A stretch of 64,000 nucleotides of DNA from Tenebrio molitor (lineage: Eukaryota > Arthropoda > Insecta > Coleoptera > Tenebrionidae): contig NC_091052.1 of assembly GCF_963966145.1 (NCBI RefSeq), positions 11,718,001 through 11,782,000 on the forward strand, in the 5' to 3' direction. Within the stretch, counting starts at the first letter, position 1; every line of letters starts with the position of its first letter. Below the pieces are notes generated by a model, which was not told the DNA's origin, ran no database searches, and worked only from the letters and a program-made list of their open reading frames with translations. Shown in pieces: positions 1 to 9,600 of this stretch. A program made the position numbers and the translations under genes.

Positions 1-840
1 TTAATCAGTTAATTACGAGTATAATTTTAGTGGAATCAAACTGGTAAATTAAGCTCAGTATTGCATAACTAAATATGTACATATGTATAACGGCGGATTT
101 TACTAATTAGTTGCTACGAGCTTTCTGTGTTTTTAACAATCAAATTCACACCATCACAACTAGTGATAACCATAAAGTGTATTTTATTGTTTGTAACGTT
201 AAGTGACGCAAAGAATAAAATAATTTCACCAAAAAAATGTCTTCGCCTTTAGAATTATTATTTTATTCCAAAAATTTACACAGGCATAAAATTTCATTAC
301 AACCAATTTTTTCGAATACCTAACGTTTATCGATATACAGGGTGATTTACGAGGAATAATGAGCCCGATGGAATAGAAAATGCAACCCGCAATTCATCAG
401 GAGAAAAACCCGGACATTTACCGCTTCGATGTCCGGCTTTTTGTTCCAATGTATTGTGGGTTGCATTTTCTATTCCATCGGGCTCATTATTCCTCGTAAA
501 TCACCCTGTATGAAACACAAACTCCATTTTTAGATTGTTTTGTTAATGATAATGATGCATCATCGTAGTAAAATGTTTGCTCAATCAAAATAATAAAAAA
601 AATGCTAAAAATAATCCCATCTCGTTTAGTTTCGAAGCTATAATTTTTTACCTGATGGCTGAACTGAAAGAGATTTTATTTTTGTTGTATGTATTGAATT
701 ACTGCAAAATTCCAAATCTTTTGTTTTTAGTACCTTTTTTACAAAAAAGACATCAAAAAGAAAACAATTCAAAGCCGGCGTTGGATGTAGACAATTTGTG
801 GTGACACATGCTACTTTACAATAAATCATACCTCACGAAT
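1..840. repeat. Duplicated P450 upstream block, left copy
   Basis: This stretch matches 43880-45160, the 5' flank of the minus-strand P450 at 41526-43458, in the same orientation. Shared landmarks are TAACGGCGGATTTTACTAAT near 88 and 43968, and the end segment CCTCACGAATTTTAGGCG near 830 and 45140. The left copy has gained a 171-bp MITE (338-508); the right copy has extra sequence near 44240-44400 and 44570-45060. I see no gene here. The block suggests that a related P450 lies just left of the window. Confidence 0.7.
338..508. mobile_element. MITE, 171 bp, TA target
   Basis: A nearly perfect palindrome: it starts CAGGGTGATTTACGAGGAAT and ends with the reverse complement, flanked by TA on both sides. 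The paralogous block near 44210 lacks it, so the insertion is directly visible. Termini and TA duplication fit Tc1/mariner-type MITEs. No coding capacity. Confidence 0.85.
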
Positions 841-999
841 TTTAGGCGTTGGAATTATAATTGTGTATTTTATTATTATTATCTGACAATGGAGAAAATT
901 TATAAAATAAAAAAGAGCTACATTTTACATTTTGGCTTTATTGCCAAACGCGACACCACTGGTAACCACATTTTTCGCTGAAATGTTAAAGAAACGTCA

Positions 1000-1290
1000 A
1001 CGATGTGCTGTTGTTAACCTAGAAATCAACTTTTCGATTTCGACAAAGTTTACAGACCTGTACTGTAATTGTAAGCAACAATTATCCCAGAACGGTAAAT
1101 GAGTTTTACTAACAATTGACGATAAAACATTAATAATTAATTCATTAATAATAAATTTTTTGAGAGGTAAGCAACCAATAAAAAGGCTGTGCATAGCAAG
1201 TACGAGTATAATTCTGCATACGATGAAACAAAGACAAAAACAAAAGATGAGGTAGCACTCTTGATTTGTTTTATTTTTGATCATTCGGTA
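1000..1290 (-). repeat. Inverted relic of P450 3' flank
   Basis: The reverse complement of this stretch resembles the 3' flank of P450 copies A-C (12940-13210 in copy A). Shared pieces include AATCAAGAGTGCTACCTCAT and the interval around GTAAACTTTGTCG. It is diverged and has no P450 exons attached. It implies that an inverted P450 unit once stood here. Confidence 0.6.
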
Positions 1291-1429
1291 TAATCGTACG
1301 TTTTGATAATTAACTTAAAATGCATACATTTTTGACAGACCTCAATCAAACTTGGGAATAGGGAAAAATGGAAAATTAAATTATTTCTTGTTCCGAAGAT
1401 AAAAATTTAGGGAAATAGAAGATTAATAT

Positions 1430-1671
1430 GTAAATTAGGCAAAAATGAATAGGGAATTCCACAATTTTTCTTGGAAAGCAAAATAATTGCCCCAATCCTC
1501 CCACGTATTCTTAAACACTAGATAAATTTGAAATGCTACGGGTACTTGAAACATTACATTTAATGTGCATATACATATATTTCTAACCCATTTCATTACA
1601 AATTTTAAACTGTAGATAAAAAAAATTCAAAAATTGAAAAATTCCCTATTCATTTTTGCCTAGTTTATTAT
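1430..1671. mobile_element. MITE, about 242 bp
   Basis: Terminal inverted repeats TAGGCAAAAATGAATAGGGA (left) and the complementary TCCCTATTCATTTTTGCCTA (right) enclose AT-rich sequence without an ORF. From here to 1921 the only other recognisable piece is a fragment of the GTTGAAGAGTCGATTGTGAG MITE family at about 1880. Confidence 0.65.
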
Positions 1672-2046
1672 AAAAAAAGAGAATGATTGTTTTGAAAACA
1701 AATTCAAAATTAAATTTTTGGTAAAAATTTGGTATCAGTTTGTTTTTGTTCCTATTTTTTTTTATTAGTAATGACGATATTTGTCGTATTCGCTACATTT
1801 CTTGTCAGGCATTCTATTTTAAAAACAAAACATTATTTTTAATGAAGTATGTATCGAGTGTTTTCACCTCGTAGTAGGCGTTGAAGAGTCGATTGTGAGT
1901 CCAACTGTTTCTCCTAGCTAATAGTGGAGTAACGATAGACAAAAATACGGCGCTATTTCGGAACCGGTCCGATTGTCATCATATTTTTTTTTAATGTCAT
2001 GAATACAATATACTCAAGATATACTATAGTTATTTGGATAACTAGT

Positions 2047-2141
2047 CCAGAAAATGATATTTTGCGAGTGTGAGTGGGGGTTGCGTAGCCAAGGCGCTAG
2101 CCGCGGCGACAACACGAGCACTCGCAATACATTTTCTGGAC
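2047..2141. repeat. CpG-rich palindrome (class member 1)
   Basis: Arms CCAGAAAATG and CATTTTCTGG flank inner arms GCGAGTGTGAG / CTCGCA and a GC-rich core containing GGCGCTAGCCGCGGCG. The CpG density is far above that of the surrounding AT-rich DNA. No gene assigned. Confidence 0.6.
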
Positions 2142-2199
2142 GTGTAATCTACAAAAATTTTCATGCCGACAAATTTGAATCACTTTTAAAAAGTAAAAA

Positions 2200-2275
2200 A
2201 TTTGTTTCACAGTCGGAATCGAACCCGCGACCCTCGCGTCCCTGAGCGGAAACGGACTCCCTCGGGCTATATTCA
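2200..2275 (-). repeat. tRNA-derived SINE head
   Basis: On the minus strand a pol III A box (TAGCCCGAGGG, about 2261-2271) precedes a B box GGGTTCGATTCC (2215-2226). The same head occurs at 24207-24270. It does not fold into an intact tRNA as far as I can see: the segment between the boxes is long and the acceptor stem is not evident. Confidence 0.6.
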
Positions 2276-2939
2276 TCATTCTACATTAATTAATTCAACC
2301 AAAGTACATCAAACTTTGTTGACATTTAAGAATCAATGCTGCCTGCCCATTCTCTAGCGAATTTTTAACCAAGGTCATTTTTGTAAGTACTAGGCCGGGA
2401 ATTTAACGTTCCAGGCGGATTTTGAATCATGCAAAACCGTCGATAACGGGCGGCGGCATGAAAAAACCTTTATAGGTTAAAAATTGACGCTCATAACGGG
2501 ACACATTTGCATTTATTTTGGTGGTTAAAAAGGTGAAATAAACTATTCTGACAATACTTTTTGAAATTATATATCTAACTTTGTTATGAGAACTCTTCAA
2601 ATGATCATTGTGAAGGGTATTGGTAAAAATATACAAGAAATGCTGAAAGTAAAAATTCACAAATTTATTAAGAGTAGATATACCGTGAGATTATTTAAAT
2701 TTATAATTATTATTAGAGGAGACTATGACTAAAATTGTAAGCCGTTCACGATTGTTTTAAACACGCAGCAGGCCAAGATATTTTTTTGTTAGATTGGCGT
2801 TAGGTGCTGTCATATGACGTTTCGTTTTTAAATATTCGCATTGTTGTCAATTCCGTCATTAATTTAGTTAATAAGAAAGTTAATAAGAATTTACCCAAAA
2901 CTGCCCTACAAATATGTGTTTCATTTCAATTTGTTGGTA

Positions 2940-3122
2940 CTATTGGGGACACGGAAAACTAGGCAGATGTGTCATTCAGTTGTCAAAATTTCTAAACCAT
3001 ACCTTATCTACTCATAACCAAGCTTAAGTTAATTTGACAGTTTTTGACGGTAAAGGTGCATTTACATTGACACTTTTTGAAATGACAATAACAGACTGCC
3101 CAGGATTCCATGTCCCTCATTG
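2940..3122. mobile_element. MITE of the CTAT.GNGG.CA family, 183 bp
   Basis: Left end CTATTGGGGACACGG and an imperfect inverted right end ending CCCTCATTG, with TA on both sides. The most diverged member of the family described in the findings. It sits inside the composite element. Confidence 0.5.
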
Positions 3123-3381
3123 TAGCTTCTATGACAGAAAATGATTCATAAAACGGGACACTTTCTGGTTTTTTTAAGAAGGCGGAGAGAGCGTTTATTT
3201 TATTATTTTTTTTTCATCAGAACTGATAGGATTTGGAAATCTAAACAAAAACTGCCAAGATAACGTACCATTGGTTGTTTTTGATATTATTCACTTTGAC
3301 ATTGGCTGTTTTTGCTAAAACGTTGTGTCTTTGTGCCGCTGTATTATCCTGAAGTTTTTGCCACACAAATTTACAGACAGA

Positions 3382-3737
3382 CTATTGCGGGCAAAAAAAG
3401 TGGGACATCAATGTCATTGTCTTGACTTTTAATGTGAAATAACCTTTATCTGATTCTAACCCTACTTTGAATTGATTGACGTTGTCATTAAGTATTGTAG
3501 GTTGTAGGGAATGATTGTAAGTAAGCACGTAGTGAATATTTATTTAATGCAAAGTCCCAATCAAAATCTCACTTTATCAAAAGAAGAGGGCGTTTGGAAA
3601 AGGAAAATAGGAGTATAAAATAAATTTTTAAATTGTAAGCTAGAATAGTGTCAAAAAAATGACAATAAAACTTGAACTACATCGAATTTTTCAAAACTGA
3701 CTGAAATTTGATGTCCCACTTTTTTTTTCCGCAATAG
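3382..3737. mobile_element. MITE, CTATTGCGGGCAAAAA ends, 356 bp
   Basis: Ends CTATTGCGGGCAAAAAAAGT and its inverted form (one base changed, TTCCGCAATAG). The same sequence family occurs at 33089-33408 and 55929-57287, where empty sites prove a TA target. No ORF. Confidence 0.8.
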
Positions 3738-3739
3738 TA

Positions 3740-3978
3740 CTGTCGCGAACAAAAAATTCTGCTCGTCAATGTCACTTCAAAATTTGGTTAGATTGTCACA
3801 AATTAAAAAATTTCCCTATCTGATTATGCCCATGTCAAAAAAAGGAGAAAAAAAAATGACAATTACTGTCATACAACATGACGATAGGTTATGATATTTA
3901 CAACCGTTTTAGAGTGGAGCATTTTCCATTGCGTCAAAGTATGATTTTGACGACCAGTTTTTTTTTTGCTCGCGACAA
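3740..3978. mobile_element. MITE, CTGTCGCGAACAAAAA ends
   Basis: Left end CTGTCGCGAACAAAAAATTC and right end TTTTTTGCTCGCGACAA form inverted repeats. It directly abuts the previous MITE and shares its TA. Interior is AT-rich and non-coding. Confidence 0.6.
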
Positions 3979-4151
3979 TAAATCTCATTCCTGCAGCAAG
4001 TAGTGCCAATATCTAAAATTTGAAAAAAAAAGACATTGGTTGTTTTTGATAAAAACAATAACAAGTTCAAGTTCAAACAAGTTTCAATATAACACGATTC
4101 TCTTCCCAAGGTCATTCTACAATGAGTAGAATAAATAATAAGTAGAAAATA

Positions 4152-5621
4152 CACTGCGCCAAAAAAGTTAGGGATATTGTCGAATTTTTTGAAATATTAA
4201 AAAATAAAGAAAACCTTACAACAACTTTGTCACGGTAATTTTCTGTACCAAATCTGCGTAAAAGAACCTCTTTTTTTGTTATACACTTTCCTGAATTCTT
4301 TTTCGATGAAATGTTGATCTTAAAGGAATAATCATTTATCTCAATTTGTGTGTACTGTGCGGTTGTACCGTATTGTTTTTGCCAAATATGGAAAGAAGAT
4401 GGCATTTGAGGATGTTTGAAGTGAATAGGGCTATTGGAATGCTTGAAGGCGGTCCCGCCAAGTAGAAGTAGCCCAAAATTTTATGGTTAGCCAGAGTGTT
4501 GTAAGTAGACTGTGAAATCGGTTTGCTGAGGCAAATTCTGGTAGACAATGGCCTAGAAGTGGAAGACGGCGAAGTACAACAGTTCGACACGATCGTTATA
4601 TGCTTCTAACAAGAGAAGGCACTCTTTCTATCGAGCGTTACAAGTACGCAATGCCTTACGACAAGCTGGTAGATCTAAGGTACTATATCTTTAGAAGGTA
4701 GCGCCATTCCGCTCCACAATTTTTCGCCTCGAAATTAAAAGAGATGGCATTATCGATAATTCCTGTGAGTGTGACAAAGATAGAATCTGTTTGACTCGAT
4801 ACAAATATCTCTTAAAATTGTGTATACTTCTATCTTTGTCACACTCACGGGATTTATCGATAATGTCCTCTCTTTTAATTTCGAGGCGAAAAATTGTGGA
4901 GCGGAATGGCGCTACCTTCTAAAGATATAGTACCTTAGGTAGACCAACAGTTCACGTTCAAACAGTAAGAAATCGATTAAAAGCATTTGGTTTAGGCCAT
5001 TTTCCTCCATACATAGCACTTCGATTAACACCAGTTGACCATGCAGCGTGTTTAGAGTAAACAAGACAACATCAAAATTGGGTAGCTGAATGGGACTTTG
5101 TTCTGTTTGGGGATGAATCACGATTTGGTCTTCATAGCGATAGTGGTCGTGTACGAGTTTGGGGGAGATCAAATGAACGGTATTTACAACGATTTATGGA
5201 AACTAGAGTACCTTTGCAGGGTGGATCTGTTATGGTATATGCAGGCCTCTGTGTTTGCCGAAGGAGGATGACGGGAAACATGTATGGTAACGATATTGTT
5301 AACAATATGTTGCCACAATTTCAAGTTCCTATTGGTGAAAACTTTGTATATGTGGACGATAACACTCGTCCGCACAGAACACAATTGGTTTTGAAAACGT
5401 TAGATTTGCACGGAATTCAAACATTTTCAGCTCCTTTCACGATCTCGGGACGTCAACCCCATTGAACACGCCTTGGAATCTTTTTGGAAACGCTCTGGTA
5501 GACCATTTGCCTTATCCAGAGAATATTCGGGAATTGAGTGAGTTACTCCCTATTTTGTGGCAACAGATTCCCCAGGGGGAGATTGAGAACTTAATTCGAG
5601 TACCCGTTATTAGAAATTAAA
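4152..5621 (+). pseudogene. Tc1-like transposase, broken
   Basis: Pieces of a Tc1/mariner DD34E transposase lie in order: an N-terminal helix-turn-helix region (about 4440-4675), a gap filled by a 262-bp MITE, then PTVHVQTVRNRL, the first catalytic Asp in FGDESRFGL, the second Asp in VYVDDNTRPHR, and the Glu region reading RDVNPIEHALE. There is an in-frame TAA after DHAACLE (about 5058) and a frameshift near 5448. A left terminus ACTGCGCCAAAAAAG is visible at about 4153, but I found no matching right end. The element was a cut-and-paste nuclease and is now dead. Confidence 0.8.
4676..4937. mobile_element. hAT-type MITE inside Tc1 transposase
   Basis: Perfect inverted ends TAAGGTACTATATCTTTAGA with a palindromic interior, flanked by an 8-bp duplication GGTAGATC / GGTAGACC. 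Removing one copy plus the MITE rejoins the transposase coding sequence. 8-bp duplication and a TAAGG start fit the hAT superfamily. Confidence 0.8.
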
Positions 5622-5636
5622 ACAATAGTATATTAC

Positions 5637-5765
5637 ATTACGAGGCATGAAAGTAATACTTTGCAGACGAAGAGGCGTGTTGAAGAATACGAGGATGCGA
5701 AGCGTCCGAGTACTTTTTCAAGCTTCCGAGTCACGCATAGACACTTTCATGCTGCGTAATGTATT
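5637..5765. repeat. CpG-rich palindrome (class member 2)
   Basis: Outer arms ATTACGAGGCATGAAAG and CTTTCATGCTGCGTAAT surround CGAGGATGCGAAGCGTCCGA. The remaining sequence to 6373 is AT-rich end sequence of the composite element, without a gene. Confidence 0.6.
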
Positions 5766-6535
5766 AAATTTTTTCTGAAATCGCTTTTTAAAAATTTAAA
5801 AATAAAATTCTATCGCATCAAGTCCGACACAGTCAGCTAGGTAACGATAACCATTATAGGAAAATGACTATCTACTTGCAAAGTAAAAATGCCTCGGCAA
5901 GCAAAAATCTCAAAACTGACTTGAAAAGTGACACTTTCAAGATCAAACTGAGTCTTGAAATGACCCGCTTTCTTGACGATTTCAGGAAAAAATAATTTAA
6001 TTTAATGTTAATTTTATTTCATTTCAAAATTTTTACTTTTTTTGGTTTCATTCTGTATTGATTTGGCTAAAAATGAGTGGCATTAAACATTTGTATTGAT
6101 TATGTTCCCTTTACTTCATTTCTTGTTCACAAAACAACAATATCCTTACCTTTTTTGGCGCTGTATAGTAATCATACATTGAAAATAACGATTTATAACT
6201 CGAAAATTTCAGTTATTATAAATAATCAAAAAATTAATTAAAGAAACAAGAAGCGAAAATTTTTAATCTATATAGGTTTTAATATATTTTATTTATAACA
6301 CCTTAAAAAAATCTCGTTTAAATCCGAGCTCTTGCTACCGGTTCCGAAATAAAAATCTAACGTTACTCCACTATAATTGGAATTTTTGTAGATTTGTTTT
6401 ATTTAATGTCTTTTACGAGAACGTTACACTTAATCACTTTCATTCAATAACACTACAGTGCAACAAATTATATCATTCTAAGGTCAATTTTGAAACGAGA
6501 CAAAAGCCTGGAAAGTTCTTGCTGCACCTTAACAA

Positions 6536-6573
6536 TATATTGTTGATTCCATGGAACTTCAGTACCGTTCAGT
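6536..6573 (+). promoter_or_regulatory. P450 copy A core promoter
   Basis: A TATA-like TATAT (6536-6540) lies 35 bp before the A of an arthropod initiator TTCAGT (A at 6571), and the ATG follows 35 bp later. The same arrangement is kept in copies B (16917, 16952) and C (53853, 53888). A second TTCAGT has its A at 6561 in copy A only. Confidence 0.45.
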
Positions 6574-6605
6574 CTCTCGTTGCTGAAACAAGTGCTTTTT
6601 CAAAC

Positions 6606-9600
6606 ATGGCGCCCACCTACGCCTACCTACTCATTGCATTTTTGCTGGTTGTTTGCCTCTTTTTTAAACACTTTGGAAGATTGATGGTGTGCGCTGCGCA
6701 ACTGAAGGGCCCCTTCGCCTACCCTCTGGTGGGAAATGGACTGAAATTCATTTGCAAAAAAGAAGGTAAATTAAAGCTCTCACTGAAGTTTCGTTAGGTC
6801 ACAAAACACGTAGAAAAAATGTAAGTGAAAAAATATCTTATTTTTTCGATACAAATTTTGGAAACAAATTGGCTCAGAGGTTTTGGCACTTGCATCAGCG
6901 CTTACTAGAGCTTCATCAGACTAAAAAACCCGTAGAAAAAACAATTAAATAAAAAATGTAATATTTTATCGATAAAAATTGGAACAAATTGGCTCAGAGG
7001 TTCTTCTCCTTAGTACTTTTACCTGTACTTCTAGAGCTTCATTACACTGTAAAATCCACAAAATAATTTTTTATGATATTAGAAGGACGAAAAAGATAAT
7101 ATTTTGGGACGATTTGTTGGAAATTGTTGGACGAGTCCACAACAGCAATGAGTTCGAAATATTATTTTTCTTCAAACGTCCGTAAATTATGACATTATCC
7201 TGCTGCATTGATAATGCTAAAGTGTCACTTCATTGTCATGGCATCTAACGAGCTGACGAGCGGCAGATAAAGTTATTATCTCCGCTGATGAGCGGCAATA
7301 AAGTAAACTAGCTAAATCATTTGAAATTCCTACCTGGTTTCTTAACATGTCTTAAATAATTTGTTATGAAGGTTTGAAGAAAAAATAGTATATGTCACTG
7401 TGTTCGGCAGCCAATCTACCAGCCGCAGCACATAAAACTTCATTTTTGCTCCTCATAACATAATATACTATTTCGTCCATGTATCACACATTATTTTTTA
7501 GTTGCTTGCAATAAAAATACTCGTATTTTTTTTTATTCCGTTGTGAAAGTGATGTTTGATATACAGGTGTCTCAAAAATGGCGCCCAATCTCCTAATGGT
7601 CTTAAAGAATAGCAGTCTAGGAAGGTAAATCTCAATACAAAATTTGATCGGACCAACAGATTTTGTATAACTTGCTCTTAAATATGGTAATTTCAAAGAG
7701 ATGTATCTCCTTTATTACCAAATTTTACAACTGAATTATAAATTACTTTACAATGTTACTTTTTCCAAGACCCCTTTAGGTAGTGGAACAACACCGAAGT
7801 AATTCTTTTTAGAGTAATGAAAATACGCTAAAATAACAGTGGCAACATTAACCTCAAAGGTGAATTGGTTTAGTTGATTGTGCATACCAACCGATGTTGC
7901 CAAATTTGCTTATTTTTAAATGTGTATAACTTAGAAAATAGTCAAAGGAAAAAAAAATTCACAACGAAATTGAACTCAACTCTTCAAATAGTTTAGGTAA
8001 TTGTTCACTTTAACTACTTCTGGAATTTTCGCGTTTTTTCTGGCTACACAGCCTCAGGACGTCCTCCTACATCGTTTCCCACCAGTCAAACCTTGTGCAA
8101 ATGAACATTTTCCTTACCCTTTAGTTATACTAAGACTTGGCGCGACCTTGACGCAACCTTGAAACACAACAAGAGAGAAAAAAAAGGCATTTGCACAAGG
8201 TTTGAATGGTGGGACACGATCTAGGAGGACGCCCTGAGGCTGTCTAGCCAGAAAAAACGCGAAAATTCCAGAAGTAGTTAAAGTGAACAATTACCATAGT
8301 TTAATCCCTCAAGAGATTGGGCGCCATTTTTGAGACACCTGTATAATAATTTTGAAAAAATGCGGACTGTTCAAAATTTCCTTAACAACCATGAGTGTTG
8401 CCACTTTTGTCGATTGTGTTGAACGTTATTCATTGCTTAACAATATGTATAGCGGACGAAATAGATAATTATGCATTAAGGGAGATATGAACATGATTTT
8501 TCCCTGAGGTTGACGTGGATATAAGTCTCTGAACTCTCTGTACTTAAGAGTTAAAATTTTATTAAAAATATTTAGCAGGGAAGATTGCGTGAATATGTGG
8601 TTGCTATAGTTTCCTTCTCATGAGTTTGTTGTCAACAATGGGCGAAAAAATTTGACAAATCCCAAGGAAGATATGAGTTGTTTTTCACAATCTGTATCTA
8701 TGACGAAAAGAAACAATATCGTGTTACTAAAAAATAATAGTTATTTTTGTATTAAGTGCGCAAAATGTGTTTTGTTGACGCATGAGAACGAGTTTTTGGT
8801 CGAGACCGTCAGGTCTTACGAACGAAATACAAACAATATTTTTACTACAACCGGTTTTTAAACCTTTGCTAATAAAATTCATACTTACTACAAAACGATC
8901 AGACATTCAAGTTGCCCGCTTGCGCTGGTTACATGGTTACGAATTTTTGTAAACATTTTTTTTGGTGTTTTAATTTTTTTTTTTTACCGTAGTATATTAT
9001 GACACAAGTTTATAAGGAAACCTTTAAAGCACGCGCGACGAGTTTAAGAGCACGACGCGTAGCGGAGTGCTTTTAACGTCGCAAGTGCTTTAAAGGCCCT
9101 TATAAACGTGTATCATACGCTATTTTTTATTATACCTGCACTACAATCTGGAAATTGTAACAAAAAAAGTAAACTGAAATACCTTTTCCGATATAATCTG
9201 AGTGCCATTAATCGTTGATACAGAAATGGTCAATTGTTGTTGTTTCGTTGCTATCATAAATTGTGTATAAATGTCTATTTATCATTGTTCAAAATGTAGG
9301 TAAATTTGTTGTTACCCTAAGCAACCCTTAAAGCTTTAATGTTTTAAAGGCCCTTTTTCGCACGCATTTTAGTGTCAAAAACAGGGATTATGATTCAGGT
9401 ATAATAAAATAGTAGTTTATTTGACGAGTTTGTATGTAAATTTTGGCACGCGTGGGCCATTTTAAAACGCGAGTGAAACGAGCTTTTTATAGGCCCACGA
9501 GTGCCAAAAAAGCCCCAATTTACACACGAACGAGCTGAATACAACGTTTTTTTGTTCGACGACCTCCTTAAAGGCTCCAAATCGCTTAAAACCTTTAAAA

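Larger units (their letters stand above)
1922..6373. mobile_element. Composite DNA transposon, TAGTGGAGTAACG ends, 3-bp TSD
   Basis: The left end TAGTGGAGTAACGATAG and the right end GTTACTCCACTA are inverted repeats extending through the ACCGGT-containing segment. TAA is duplicated on both sides (1919-1921, 6374-6376). A second member lies at 58144-60182. A 3-bp duplication is typical of PIF/Harbinger, but I see no Harbinger transposase inside, so superfamily assignment is inference. The interior has been invaded by the MITEs at 2940-3978, a CpG-rich palindrome, a SINE head and a Tc1-like element, which explains its length against the 2.0 kb of the other copy. It ends 232 bp before the P450 start codon. 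Confidence 0.7.
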
